Shown: positions 50,345 to 61,119, numbered from the stretch's first letter. The stretch is DNA of 64,000 nucleotides from Agapetus fuscipes (GCA_951799405.1 OX637345.1:2604001-2668000), one strand, 5' to 3'. Numbers and translations are program-made. Notes: generated by a model not told the origin, from the sequence alone.

Positions 50345-50775
50345 AAACGCAACTGTTACTGTACCCTGCGGCCGTTCCTCTGGGGGTGCCTGGTACCTCA
50401 GCAGACGCGTCTCCACTTTTTTTTTATATCCCAGCATATCTTTTTATTATGACGATTTTCATTATCTTGATACAGCACCGATTTGTCTCTACAACATTCA
50501 TCACTTTCCTCACACATACTCTTGTCTTATTCTCACTCTGCAGGTTCCATTCTTTCGCAATCTCACCTATTTGGTCTATCCATTCTTTCCTCGGTCATCC
50601 CCATCCACACATTCCTCTGACATTTTCCGCTTTCCATTTCTTTGCAACTCGTTTATTATCAATTCATTTAAAACGTCCGAACCATCTCATCGAACTTTTT
50701 TGTACTTTTATTCTCATATTCTCTTTTATACCACACTCTTTCTTCACCCAATCGTTGCAGACCTATAATTCAGTG
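50345..50775 (-). mobile_element. RTE-B-like LINE remnant, opposite orientation
   Basis: Minus strand: VKKECGIKENMRIKVQKSSM, RWFGRFK then a stop, PRKEWIDQIGEIAKEWNLQS and VRKVMNVV. Several stops and frame changes. It is closest to the 15420-15715 copy. Plus-strand frames over it are shadows. Confidence 0.75.
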
Positions 50776-50781
50776 TCTAAC

Positions 50782-50875
50782 TACGCAGCACATATAGTGG
50801 AAAATCTTACGCCTTGTCCCCGAAATGATCGCATGTGTTCCGTTGAGCCTTTTTATTTTCATAGGTAAGGAGACT
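50782..50875 (-). repeat. SINE-Y, 3' fragment
   Basis: It runs from CACATATAGTGGAAAATCTT to CATAGGTAAGGAG. Confidence 0.6.
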
Positions 50876-50914
50876 TGCAAAACCTTTAGTAGAAACCTCC
50901 TGAGTAAGACACTT

Positions 50915-51410
50915 TTTTTTAAGAGAGCCTGTGCGGGAGACTCCCTAGATTCAAGAGACTCTAGGGATCTATGACACTTGTTATAGTGCCGCAGAGGTGT
51001 TGGTGATGTGGCAGTTGTGCGTATCCGGTTGCAGGGCCGTTGGCTGCGCAGTGCTGTGTGTGTGTGTGTTGCGTTGCTTTGATTTGAGACACTGAGAGGA
51101 AATGGCGATTGATATTGGATTTGAAAAGGGCAAGGTTAAGTTGGGATGGAAACACAGATACCGGTAACTCATTCCATAAGCGGGCAGTTTGGCAAAGGAA
51201 TGAGTCGTGAAAACACCAAGTTCTCATAGTTTTGATATCGACTGCAAATGGTTGAATGTGAGCCGTTCTACGAGTTGCCCTTGTTGTGACGAGAGGAGGG
51301 GGTATAAGTGAGGATATTTCATCAGAGCAGACGCCGTTGTAGTACCTATAGAAGAGACTGATCATTCCAAATTTCCTTCTGTGCTCAAGATAATGTAGGT
51401 TAAGCTTAAG
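50915..51410 (-). mobile_element. Jockey-like LINE (HFLSVSQ family), 3' end
   Basis: Minus strand, open frame 51365-50961: MISLFYRYYNGVCSDEISSL, TRRTAHIQPFAVDIKTMRTW, LWNELPVSVFPSQLNLALFK, RHFLSVSQIKAT. The 3' end CTCCCGCACAGGCTCTCTT is followed by A-rich DNA. It is the uninterrupted reference for the split copy at 8418-9475. Confidence 0.82.
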
Positions 51411-51654
51411 AGAATGTTTACGAAAAAATCTTTACATTGAGGTTCGTTTACGTTTGTAATTTCGTCTTTAACGTTTATATAGGGGGAATGTCGGTACTTA
51501 ACGCTTAAAATGAGGGTGGGACGCAATAAGGGTTAATTACAAAGAAGTTGTTAAGATAATAAGGGCTTAATATCCATATTAAGGAGGGAACGGTTATCTT
51601 TATTTGCCGTTTAATGTTATCACTAAGTATGCTTTGCTATTCAGAGACGTGCGA
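51411..51654. other. Unassigned sequence
   Basis: No feature is recognised. Confidence 0.35.
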
Positions 51655-51815
51655 TACATAATCTACAATCTAAGTTGCAAAGATATATTTGCATTTGAGA
51701 TTCATATTAAACGCATGCTAACAAACAACAGATATAAGATCGCTTTTACTAATGCTGCATGTGTACCCACAAATTAATATCAATGCTTTAAATGAACATA
51801 AGCTCTGCAAATTCC
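51655..51815 (-). repeat. RTE-A 3' UTR repeat, diverged
   Basis: Left tail ATCTAAGTTGCAAAGATATA; right edge in TGAACATAAGCTCTGCAAAT. Confidence 0.7.
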
Positions 51816-51827
51816 TATTTTACGATG

Positions 51828-52038
51828 CTGTACGATTTTGTCACAAGCGCCTTTAGGACAAAAAGGCCAAAATCTTGTCGGTTACACCAAAACCATACTT
51901 CGAAAACGCAGTTGTTTGCTTGGGCATAAACAACAACAAAAAATCATCGTAGGGCTATGGGAGTTATCGCATAAGAAAGAGCAGACAATTTTAAGTAGGA
52001 TAGCATTCATAACTCATTTTTGACCAAAACGTCGCTCA
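51828..52038 (+). repeat. Dispersed about 190-bp repeat, copy 2 of 2
   Basis: Same orientation and near-identical wording to 18350-18545 (GTCACAAGCGCCTTTAGGAC, AACGCAGTTGTTTGCTTGGG). Confidence 0.75.
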
Positions 52039-52839
52039 TACCCTATTTCTTTTTCAACGTCGATATTGTAGTGTTTTTAGGGTTCTATTGCTTTAAAATT
52101 TTGAATGATGGTCTTCTTAATTAAAACGGCCGAAGATTTATTTTAAATTAATTAGTTTTAATTCACAATTTATCTTACACTGGTTCACTTGTATGGTTGA
52201 CTTTCGCTGACTTGGCCTGTAAGGCTAAAAGTATTTGGCAGACTGAACTCTTGCAGGCAATTCACGCCTTATATAACTATTACAATTGAAACATTCTGGG
52301 CTTAGATTCGTCTGGCACCGTCTGTCATATTCTACAAGCTTCCAATACTTATACTACTTATATGATATTTCCTTACTCTAGGTTCTTAATAATAATTCAT
52401 CTTACAGCTAGAGTCTATATACACCTACCCTATTTATTTTGTTTATAACTAAGTACTATTTACAAAACAATATGCTTTACATAAGAAAAAAAAAGATTTA
52501 TTTGCTCATTTATATTTTCCCTAAATCTTCAGTGTGCAGATATATTTCAGGGAAAAGCGTTTTCCTCAGCGCTGCTCGTTCTATTCTATTTGTGTTTTCC
52601 TGAGAGAAATAATCAGTACAAATTACTTTACGATAGCGTGAGAGCTGAGAGATTTCAGAACGGTGTGAAGTGTTCGCTGAAAAAATAAACGGTGTGGACA
52701 AAGAAAAAAGTGTAGTATACTGTTACGAATGTATGAGTTCGTGGGGCTTGCTTATGTGTGTGTGTGTTCGCCTATAGCATAGTCTACTGTGAGTTTGTGC
52801 GTGTGCATGTGCCTTGGCACGTAGTTTGCTGGTATGCGT
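52039..52839. other. Unassigned AT-rich sequence
   Basis: No coding region or repeat is recognised. Confidence 0.35.
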
Positions 52840-53160
52840 CACTGGAATATGGTCTCGCTGAGCTATGTTCTGTGGATAAGCCTTCAAAACGACCACTACG
52901 CTCTGCCCTCACTGCTGTCAACAAGGTCATAGTGTCCAAAAGAGCGAACACATCAAATTTTGCAGACAGGAGCTTTGCGGTGGCCGGGCCGCGGTTGTTT
53001 GGAACAATTTGCCCGTCGGTGTTCGCGCGAACCAGCCTACCACCACCTTCAGAAAGGGAATGAAGACACTGCTATTCTCTAGAAGCCATGGCGCCGTTGA
53101 GATGGTTCTGGACCATTAAATGGCGCCACAGGAAAGAAATCATCCATCATCATCATCATG
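52840..53160 (+). mobile_element. L2/CR1-like LINE C-terminus, diverged
   Basis: It encodes ALTAVNKVIVSKRANTSNFA and DRSFAVAGPRLFGTICPSVF in the position of the family GDRAFSVAAPxLWNxLP block, with a frame change after it. The 3' end AATGGCGCC and a (CATCAT) tail match the family. Confidence 0.7.
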
Positions 53161-54409
53161 GTTGAACAGCAAGTATAATGATTAAATTGATTACAGTAGG
53201 CTGTTCTGGTACAGTCCACCATAGAAAAATCTAGAACAAGCAAGAATCGTCCCTCTCGTAACCTATATATTTGAGCTGTTATTGTGAGGAGGCCAGGTCG
53301 ATTGAAACATTGAGCCGTGAAGTTGATAAGAGCTAGAAAAAGTGATCAGTTCATTGTAAACCGACATTGTGTAAAATAAATCTTGAAAAATAAATAAATT
53401 GCAGTGTGAAGAAATAAAATAAAAACATAACAATACGTATTATTTAAAAAAATATATCTTTTGTAGAAAATATTTTTAAATATGTTTTCATAAACATATA
53501 GGTTAACAATGTTAAATTATTATTAGGTACAAAAGAACTTCATTGATAAGATTGAGTGAATTTTTATGTTGATCAATACCTTCTTAAAATATTATTATAA
53601 TATAAAAATGATGAAGGAACGACTCGATAAATTAATTTCAATTGAATCCTGATTATCAAAATTATGAAAATTATTGGTCCTTCGAACCGGACTGTTGATT
53701 GCATATTTTGTATATAAAGTACAAGTTTAAGGGTTTTTGTATTGGCATTGTGAAGATTCATTTTAAATTAATATTTTTTAATAAAAACACATTTTTCTTT
53801 CACATGTAGATTTATTTACTCGAGCGATTTTAATGTTATCACACAGTTATAGTTGTCAATTTGATAATGGTGTAATAGCATCGAAAGCGCTTGAGGAAAT
53901 AAATCAACTGTGTGTTTCTTTTTTACGTAATTATTTTAACAGTAAATTCTCACTCTTTTACCGAGTTTCTTCTGATATTCAAAGCTTTAATCACTGAACT
54001 CAAACCTTTAAAAAAGTATGGTTCTTAAATTTAATATGGTTTTTCTTGTATTGTTTTATGTCCAAACACTCTACTACGTCACTAGTAAAAAGGTTGTTTC
54101 GGTAACAAAACGGAGCCTTTTGTGGCCATGGGAATTCCGAGTCCAACTGAGGTCCAAGTCTGTAAACTAGGACCTTCACGGAGGCTTAATCCTCAGCCGA
54201 GGCGCAAAAAAGCCTCTAAAAACTAAGGGGGCCGTATTCTGCCAAATTAGGAAAGATAGTGCCTCATTATTCGTATTTGAAGATATAGCTCATGTACTCG
54301 CATATCGATTTGAACGTCGGTTGGTGAGCCTTTCACAAGTTAAAAGAGGCAAAAAAAAAGTTATCTTTTTTTGTCGGCTGGGTCATCATCGCTTGGTGTT
54401 GCTATCATT
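53161..54409. other. Unassigned AT-rich sequence
   Basis: More than 1.2 kb of low-GC DNA with no gene, RNA or repeat that I can recognise. Confidence 0.4.
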
Positions 54410-54615
54410 GATCTAAGTTGCAAAAACATATTTAACTTAAGAACCAAGTGTCTAAAAACAAAGCCAACGCAACACACACGCTCCTACTTCAGTGAAAGTG
54501 TTTGCCGCAAGGCTGACCACCTTGCTTGCTAAAAAGAATAGGTTCTACTCGCCATATGTGACCCCTCGGGGGATAACACAGTAATAAGTTGCTCTATATG
54601 TGCAGCTTGGTTGCC
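54410..54615. repeat. RTE-A tail fragment followed by a SINE-Y 3' fragment
   Basis: 54410-54450 holds ATCTAAGTTGCAAAAACATA (minus-strand RTE-A end). 54480-54615 is a plus-strand SINE-Y end (CTACTTCAGTGAAAGTG to CTATATGTGCAGCTTGGTTG). Confidence 0.6.
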
Positions 54616-54761
54616 TAAAGCGAATTTAGTGAATAAAGAAGTGATGGCAATCCTCAAAAGGGTAGATCTTCGCGCAGTGGGCTGTCGGAGTATGGGGAAA
54701 GGCAGCGGTTGATCACAGAAACCAAAGCTACAGACGGGTATTTGTGCACACGATGATATTC

Positions 54762-55260
54762 TAATCTAATATTATCTAAGTTGCAAAGATATGTGACATT
54801 GGGGATTCATATTATATGCATTCTCACAAGCAGACTCCTATAAGTTCACGCTTGCACATGTCGCATATGAACCTACAACATAAAAACCCAAATCTCAAAT
54901 GAACATACACCCTGTGACTCTTGCCGACCTTCCCTGAAACAGGAGTGACATTGTCAAAGTGAATCATAATTTTAGGCTTACACGGCCGGCTGATGATGCT
55001 GGAGTGATGTTTTCTGGGATCTGTTGCCGTGGTCTATGAAAGCTGGAGCTTCCGACATTTGATTCGTGCGCACACTTGCATCACAGTTCTCACGCTGAAG
55101 AAGCCCATCGTAGAAATGGGCGAAACGTAAACAAAAAAAAAACCGAAGCTCCATCTCCAATAGACCACGGCAACAGATCCCGGAAAAACATCACTCCAGC
55201 AAAGTGAATCAAGTTCTCCAGTAGGTATGGGTGGTCAGTCAGATACCAACCTATAATTAG
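54762..55260 (-). repeat. RTE-A 3' UTR interrupted by a small element
   Basis: Minus orientation. The left part ends AAAGTGAATCA at 54966 and the right part resumes with the same 11 bp at 55201, so the 234-bp insert came later. Confidence 0.8.
54956..55211 (+). mobile_element. Small ribozyme-like retroelement, copy 4, with 11-bp target duplication and inverted 5' part
   Basis: The insert 54967-55200 is flanked by AAAGTGAATCA at 54956-54966 and 55201-55211. The plus strand carries CTGAAGA (55095-55101), a perfect 6-bp stem (GCCCAT 55103-55108 with ATGGGC 55116-55121, 7-nt loop), then GAAACGTA (55122-55129), as in a hammerhead core with a minimal self-complementary ACGT stem III. Downstream GACCACGG and CAACAGATCCCGG follow; the first 70 bp are the same region in inverted orientation, as produced by twin priming. 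No ORF. Confidence 0.65.
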
Positions 55261-55369
55261 TCATGATAAGTAATATAATTAGTCATTATTAAAATGAAAT
55301 TTGTTTTATGTCTTTGATGTCCATGTATAATTTTATTTATTGATTTAAAAAATGTAATTTGTCGTGTAT

Positions 55370-55625
55370 GTTCCTTGACTTATAGGTTGGTATGCGGCTG
55401 ACCACCCATGCTGTAAAAAGGGTTCACTTTGCCAATGTCACCCCTGTTACAGGGAAGGACGGCAAGAGTTGCAGGGTGTATGTCCATTTGAGATTGGTTT
55501 TTATGATGTAGGCTCACATGAGGCACGTGCAAGCGCGAACTTGTACGTGTCTGGTTGTGGGAATGCATGTAATGTGAATCTCCAATGTAACATATCTTTG
55601 CAACTTAGATTAGATTAGATTAGAT
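55370..55625 (+). repeat. RTE-A 3' UTR repeat
   Basis: Complete, ending AACTTAGATTAGATTAGATT; preceded by AT-rich spacer-like DNA from about 55290. Confidence 0.82.
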
Positions 55626-56120
55626 TAGATAAGGATGAAAAAAGCAAACAAAAAAAAACCTTGAGATCGCCTGCCGGTACATTTACAATTGAGAAATAGA
55701 ACATATGCTTTCTAGTCAATGTTCTTGAAATATCATAAGTATTCGTATTTCAAAACATTCTCGTGCGAATATTAAGGTCCCAAAATATTATTATACTTAT
55801 AAACGCACTGGATAAGACTTCGCTACTTTCGCTTGTTATATTTTCCTTGCTTCGCTGTTTTATTAACATACGTAAAAGTTTTGTGGACCATTTTGGTGTT
55901 TTGTTATAGAAATTACCGGTACCCCAAGTGTAAAGAGTTTTATATCAACTCCCCTCGATGGCGTATACAGAAAAATCTAAGAAAACTAAATTTCTCACTA
56001 GGGGTGCTGTCGTATCTTTCATACATTTTTTTATATTTACACGATCGACGTGAGTTTATGTTTTTTGTTTACTTAACGTTTAAACTAAAACGTGGCGTTT
56101 TAGCGCATTAATTTACTGTT
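55626..56120. other. Unassigned AT-rich sequence
   Basis: A 92-codon frame (55833-56111) has hydrophobic stretches but no recognisable domain. Confidence 0.35.
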
Positions 56121-56205
56121 AGGTACTGTAACTCTGTCCCCATTCCGCTAGGCATTGCCAGAGCCTCGACAGAGCTGCTTCAATTTTTTCCTATCTTTAG
56201 GTACG
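56121..56205 (-). repeat. RTE-B LINE, 3' terminal fragment
   Basis: Left end TACTGTAACTCTGTCCCCAT, then CCGCTAGGCATTGCCAGAGC, on the minus strand of the CRGSGHP-type end. Confidence 0.7.
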
Positions 56206-56504
56206 GGAACGGGAACAAACGGGAACAAACGGGAACAAACCCACAGCTTTCTAAGTGACTGCACTCGAAATAATACAAAGCTTTTTTTGGAACAAGAAAA
56301 ATCAGCTTGGTTTTCCAATCAATTATGGAGTCAGAACGGAAGTTCCAAATTTATTTTTCTCTCAGCGGGCAAGCGTCACAGGTTTAGTTCATTGATTTAA
56401 AAAACAATAAAATGAATTTTAGTATGGCTTTTCCTTAGTAACCCAGCCGCGTGACGTCATATTCTTGCATTTTTTATCAGAAAGGTTTGTATGGCAGACT
56501 CTCT
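56206..56504. other. Unassigned sequence
   Basis: A short CGGGAACAAA tandem (three units) lies at 56208-56238; nothing else. Confidence 0.4.
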
Positions 56505-56765
56505 GACTTATAGGTTGGTATGCGGCTGAACACCCATGCTGTAGGAAATGGTTCACTATGCCAATGCCACCCTGTTTCGGGGAAGGTCGGCAAGAGTTGC
56601 AGGGTGTATGTTCATTTGAGATTTGGGTTTTTATGATGTAGGTTCGCATGTGGCATATGCAAGCGCGAACTTACATATAGGTACGTGTTTGCTTGTGAAA
56701 ATTCATATAATGTGAATCCCCAATTTTACATATCTTTGCAACTTAGATAAGATTAGATTAGACTT
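56505..56765 (+). repeat. RTE-A 3' UTR repeat
   Basis: Complete copy ending AACTTAGATAAGATTAGATT. Confidence 0.8.
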
Positions 56766-56849
56766 AAACCAAAACACACCACTGATGACTAGCTTCGCTA
56801 ACATGTTTTTCTCATTTGTGTAGAGTACACTGTAATTTAATAAAACCTG

Positions 56850-57020
56850 CAGAAAAAGGTTCAGTTTTCCAATGCCACCCCTGTTTGAAAGAAAGGCGGC
56901 GAGAAGCGCATAGTGTATGTTTATTTACATACAGCATGTGGAAGCGATAAGTCGAAAGTGTTTTCTTATGGGCGTGCATTAATGAAGAATCTGAAATCTA
57001 ATATATCCTTGCAAATTAAA
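56850..57020 (+). repeat. RTE-A 3' UTR repeat, diverged
   Basis: It contains AATGCCACCCCTGTTTGAAA, ACATACAGCATGTGGAAGCG and TCCTTGCAAATTAAATCA. Confidence 0.6.
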
Positions 57021-57462
57021 TCACAAATAAAATGATATATATGTATAAGACTTATAAAACATCTTTTTTTTTTTAACATTTCTGAATGAATTATAAAAAA
57101 GTTTTCAGACAAACATTTATTTTACATAAATACATACCATTTAAAATTTTAATTATTTTTCTTCTTATCTATTAAAATGAATTTCAAAAAATTAATTATT
57201 CATTTTATGTAAATTTATTAAAAAAAAAAAATGTATTACCAAAAACGTCTTCATTGCTTCTTGACTTTTAAAAAAGATTAGAGAATAAATTTTGTAAAAT
57301 TGAATTCTCTTAAAATAGTTTTCAATAAAACTCACCTTCAAAATTGAAATCTCGGGAGAGTTTTGCCTCAAAGGAGTCTGAAAATAAGAAAAATTAAAGC
57401 ATTTTAGAGATATTTAAAATTAATTTTCAAAAATAATATCAAAAAACTTGTAATTTTTATGT
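57021..57462. other. Unassigned AT-rich sequence
   Basis: Very low GC; no feature is recognised. Confidence 0.4.
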
Positions 57463-57666
57463 GGTGGATTGAGCGATCAAAGATGGACGAAAAGAGTGGT
57501 AGAATGGAAACCTCGTGAAGACAAAAGAACCAGAGGAAGGCCTCTTACACGATGGTCAGATGATATTAAAAGAGTTGCTGGTGACTGGATGCAGAGAGCC
57601 CAGGACAGAGACGCCTGGAGAGATATGGGGGAGGCCTATGTCCAGCAGTGGACAAGAAGTGGCTAA
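57463..57666 (+). mobile_element. RTE-type LINE C-terminus, YVQQWT subtype
   Basis: The open reading frame gives RWTKRVVEWKPREDKRTRGR, PLTRWSDDIKRVAGDWMQRA and EAYVQQWTRSG before a stop. This is a well-known arthropod endonuclease-reverse transcriptase C-terminal signature, distinct from RTE-A, -B and -C. The rest of the LINE is missing and an R1-like 3' end was inserted right after the stop. Confidence 0.85.
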
Positions 57667-58018
57667 CTAAGTAAGTGACAGTCACTTACAGACTGACAGT
57701 CTCAGTAGTAGCATCTCGAATTCTAGGCCTTAAGTCATATGTTAAGACGCTCAGAATCACTTTGCATATTTGTTTGTAAATTTAAAATCCTCGAGCCCTA
57801 AACCCTCACGGCTATAATCTTTCAGTGATTTCTGAGCCTCTTTGCTTTGTGTAAACACTTGGGAAAGTGTAGCTTCACGGGAGGGCCTTCTGCCACTCGC
57901 ATCTCACATAACTTTTGCATGCGAGTCCTGTGACACATCCCCGGATGGGATGGATGTACAGGGCGTGGGTCAGTGGTGGGGAGACTGACCCTGAGAGAAG
58001 GTTGTTGACTAAGTAAGT
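57666..58018 (+). mobile_element. R1-like LINE 3' UTR, 5'-truncated, with 11-bp target duplication
   Basis: The insert 57677-58007 matches the R1-like 3' end (AGTCTCAGTAGTAGCATCTC, CCTCGAGCCCTAAACCCTCA, CTGAGAGAAGGTTGTTG) and is flanked by ACTAAGTAAGT at 57666-57676 and 58008-58018. Confidence 0.88.
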
Positions 58019-58082
58019 AAGTAATTTTATATGATAGGAATGAATTTTAAGTGAAAACATTGGTTCTATTCACGATTGTAAA

Positions 58083-58402
58083 CACAACGCCACTAAATTA
58101 CACGTATAGTGCAACTTCTTGTCGCGTTCTTACCAAAAGGGTTGCATGTGGAACCTTTTTTTACAGGGAACGGGGCCAGCCTTACGCTAACCACACCATT
58201 TGAAGTTTGAGTTTTGAGTTGTTTTTGAGTTTCCCAGCTCTCAAGGGGGCTGATAGTCATTCATTGTGAAGGCTGAGTATTGAGTAAACCTTGGTGGTAT
58301 TTTTATTTTGGTCTTAAAATAAACACCGAAACGGAAAAACATATCTGACACCCTAGGTGGGATTCGAACCCGAGCTCTCGGCGTGAAATGCAAGCACTCT
58401 AT
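58083..58402 (-). repeat. SINE-Y lacking box A
   Basis: It runs from CAACGCCACTAAATTACACG to the head region (box B GGGTTCGAATCCC on the minus strand) and breaks off in GCAAGCACTCTATGC, so the A box is lost. Confidence 0.8.
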
Positions 58403-58424
58403 GCATTGTTGAAATGGATTATTA

Positions 58425-58600
58425 TCTAAGAAGTACGTATGATTGAAAATAGAGTGATAGGGTGAGGAATGATTTTGTAAAGGAAGAATGTGGTGCAAGA
58501 GAAAGTGTGAAAGTGAAGATTTTAATAAGTTTGTTAAGATGGTTTGGGCGTATGGAGAGAATGAGTGATGAAAAACTGTTGCAAGAATAGATGGATGCCT
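58425..58600 (+). mobile_element. RTE-type LINE C-terminal remnant
   Basis: RVRNDFVKEECGARESVKVK, LLRWFGRMERMSDEKL, then a stop. Tail and 3' end are replaced by a SINE-Y head fragment. Confidence 0.75.
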
Positions 58601-58667
58601 CCGTGGGATTCAAACCCGAGCCCTCGGCAAGGAATGAAAGCACTCTACCAACTGAGCTATGCTATAT
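58601..58667 (-). repeat. SINE-Y head fragment
   Basis: Only the tRNA-Tyr-like part is present (minus strand: TAGCTCAGTTGGTAGAGTGC and GGGTTTGAATCCCAC). Confidence 0.7.
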
Positions 58668-59115
58668 CTAATCTAATCTTAGTTGCAAAGATATGTAACA
58701 TTGGGGATTCACATTACATGCATTCTCACAAGCAGACACGTACAAGTTCGCGCTTGCGCATGCCGCATGTGAACCTACAATATAAAAACCAAATCTCAAA
58801 TGGACATACACCCTGCAACTCTTGCTGACCTTCCCTGAAACAGGGGTGACATGGGTAAAGTGAACCATTTTCTACAGCGTGGGTGGTCAGCCGCATACCA
58901 ACCTATAAGTCAAGAAATATAGTATACAACACTTTAGACATAAACAAATGGATTAACATTAAAATCAAAAATGAAATACAAAATTACAATTTAAAATGTA
59001 CAAAAAAATATATGGAAAACATGAGAAACCTTAGCCCTAGCCGCCAGCATTACAGATCAACCGTCATTTCTTTCTGTCCTTACATACTTTTTTCATTTCA
59101 TCCAGAGTCATACTC
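58668..59115 (-). mobile_element. RTE-A LINE, end of coding tail plus 3' UTR
   Basis: Minus strand: coding remnant 59115-59030 (MKEVCKD-type region and end), AT-rich spacer, 3' UTR 58915-58668, tail ATCTAATCTAATCTTAG at the left. Collinear with the copies at 3661 and 29826. Confidence 0.82.
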
Positions 59116-59395
59116 ATATACCGGACTAATCCTTATTTATTATTATTATTTATTATAATAAAATTAATACGTCATTTGTTAAAATTCAGATTCTCTGCCA
59201 TAACTTTTCCTTCTTATTTCTCATCTCGGGCAGTCTTTTTGCTAACAGCCAGAGGCGTAACCCATTTACGGACGAATATAATTCTACTGGGCACTTCTTG
59301 GGAAGCGACGCCCTTATTATCCAAGCAAGGTCGGGGATTAAAGGCGTCCCATTTATACTCCATAATCTAAGCTGCAAATATATTATTATTATTTT
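59116..59395. other. Unassigned sequence
   Basis: No feature is recognised. Confidence 0.35.
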
Positions 59396-59469
59396 TTTTT
59401 TTTTTTTGGCATCTCACCATCCAGGATGTTACAGCCGTGGATTCATCTGTTAGTTGCAGGAATGTTTAA

Positions 59470-59740
59470 GAATAATTTTTTAGCATATTTGTGTTGATTT
59501 TAGATTTTTATACAATTTTTAAGAATTGATTTGAACAAAATACTATTCATTTTAGAGGAATTAAGTGCCAAGAGGTGTTCTATGTTTACCGGATATGAAA
59601 TGTTTTTGAATTTGAAATAAATATCTAATGCATCTCGTAAGGGGCATCCAAAAAAAATATGATCTATAGTTTCAAGATCTTGGCCGCAGTCACAGTCCGG
59701 GGATTCGACTTCAAATATATTATGTTGACATTTAAAAATC
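59470..59740 (-). mobile_element. LINE C-terminal zinc-knuckle remnant
   Basis: The minus-strand frame gives ESPDCDCGQDLETIDHIFFG followed by CPLRDALDIYFKF and ends NCIKI. CxCG-x7-H-x4-C is the C-terminal knuckle of Jockey/R1/I-group LINE proteins. The reading frame continues upstream into what looks like an RTE-A 3' UTR copy (GHAFNMIFK), in the place where these proteins normally have a GH motif. Confidence 0.7.
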
Positions 59741-59940
59741 ATATTAAATGCATGCCCACAAACAGACACGTGTAAGTTTGCGCTTACAATCAATGTGTAC
59801 TTGCTAGTTCAAATCAAAACTTCAAATGAACATAAGTCCTACAGCATTTGCCGACCTTCCCTGAAACAGGGGTGACATTGGCAAAGTGAACCATTTTTTA
59901 CAGTATGGGTGGTCAGCCTCATTCCAACCTTAATAATGAA
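59715..59940 (-). repeat. RTE-A 3' UTR repeat joined to the zinc-knuckle remnant
   Basis: Right edge GGTCAGCCTCATTCCAACC; the left side stops after AAATCATATTAAATGCATGC and does not have the usual TTAGATT tail. Confidence 0.7.
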
Positions 59941-60057
59941 TAATCATTTCAGAAAAATCTGTAAAAAGAGGGAAAAATAATTTCTTTCCTTTTCTTCTTC
60001 TGTTTAAACCCTTGGATTGTTTTGCAGGAATTTTCGTACATGTTTTTCCCGATTCAT

Positions 60058-60210
60058 AATAATATTAGCCATGAGTTTTTTGGTGAGCGCTGTTTTCGTA
60101 TGAATCACACATCATGAGCCCTCTGCGAGCTTGTTTTCCAAAGACACATTGATCAAGTACACATACAAGCATTGCTCATATGATGGCCATAAGACAAACA
60201 ATCACTGTAG
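60058..60210 (-). repeat. SINE-Q 3' fragment followed by short dispersed repeat, copy 3 of 3
   Basis: 60058-60130 is the SINE-Q end (GGTGAGCGCTGTTTTCGTAT, AGCCCTCTGCGAGCTTG). 60130-60210 matches 13072-13150 (AAGACACATTGATC, CATTGCTCATATGA). Confidence 0.6.
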
Positions 60211-60230
60211 GGACGATTTGTCAATGGTCT

Positions 60231-60300
60231 GTACCCTTAGTACGGGAAAACACTCCGTAAACTTTACTTACTCAAGTTTTTCAAATCGTACAAAGGGTAC
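60231..60300. mobile_element. MITE-1, internally deleted (70 bp)
   Basis: It begins GTACCCTTAGTACG and ends CAAATCGTACAAAGGGTAC; most of the left arm and the centre are missing. Confidence 0.75.
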
Positions 60301-60544
60301 TTTATCCTTAGTACGAGCTGCAAAACTTGGGTAATGTAAAGTTTACGGCAATTATTAAAGAGTGATTTCCCCCAAAATCTGCCGTTTTTGTTTGTTTGAA
60401 CTTGATTTTCTTCATCACTGTAATTCTTGTGCTAAGACCATAAAGATGTAAGAAACAAAAACGGCAGATTTTGGGGGAAATCACTCTTTAATACTTTCCG
60501 TAAATTTTACTTTATTCAAGTTTTTCAAATCGTACAAAGGGTAC
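60297..60544. mobile_element. MITE-1, full length, abutting the deleted copy
   Basis: It shares GTAC with the preceding copy; arms CCTTAGTACGAGCTGCAAAA and CAAATCGTACAAAGGGTAC, inner arms AAAATCTGCCGTTTTTG and AAAAACGGCAGATTTTGG. Confidence 0.82.
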
Positions 60545-60851
60545 TGTTGTCTTTGGAACATTATGGTTAACGGCCATTTCCCGCCAAAACTTAGTGTTCG
60601 TAGGACAGCGTTGGCAGACTAATGTATTTCAAACTCAATTTAGCGACTGGGGCGGAAGGCATTGTGCAGAAATTATGAAATACAAAAGCTCTAATTGAAA
60701 TTCCATTATATCAACTCAGCGCCATATTGAGACATTTCAAAATCTCAATGTGACAGGCACTGAGTAAAAGATGTACAATTTTAATTTTAAGGAATCCTAA
60801 TTACACTTTTGACTATGCCACCCCTTCTGCCAATAAAGTATTATATCGCCA
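60545..60851. other. Unassigned sequence
   Basis: No feature is recognised. Confidence 0.35.
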
Positions 60852-61097
60852 CCTTAAAGGTAAAACTGAATAACCACTAATTCACTGATTTGAGAAATCG
60901 TAGATAAAACATTTGATTGGGAGTAGTTTATCATAGTAAGTGAACTAATTATAAGAAAGTGCTCATGACAAACTTCTAAGCTACAGGATTTTCACACTTT
61001 TGTAGTGTTTTCTCTCGTAGAAAATAGGAAAAAATGTGCATTTATCTGAGAAATCTATGTTAGTTTTAAATGTCACTTATTCAGTTTTACCTTTAAG
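60852..61097. mobile_element. MITE-2, copy 1 (246 bp)
   Basis: Perfect 22-bp terminal inverted repeats (CCTTAAAGGTAAAACTGAAT at the left, its complement at 61076-61097), with long imperfect arms further in (CTCATGACA, GATTTTCACAC, TTTTCTCTCGTAGAAAATAG). No ORF. A second copy is at 63003-63230. Confidence 0.82.
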
Positions 61098-61119
61098 GTT
61101 TCGATATCATATATAATCT

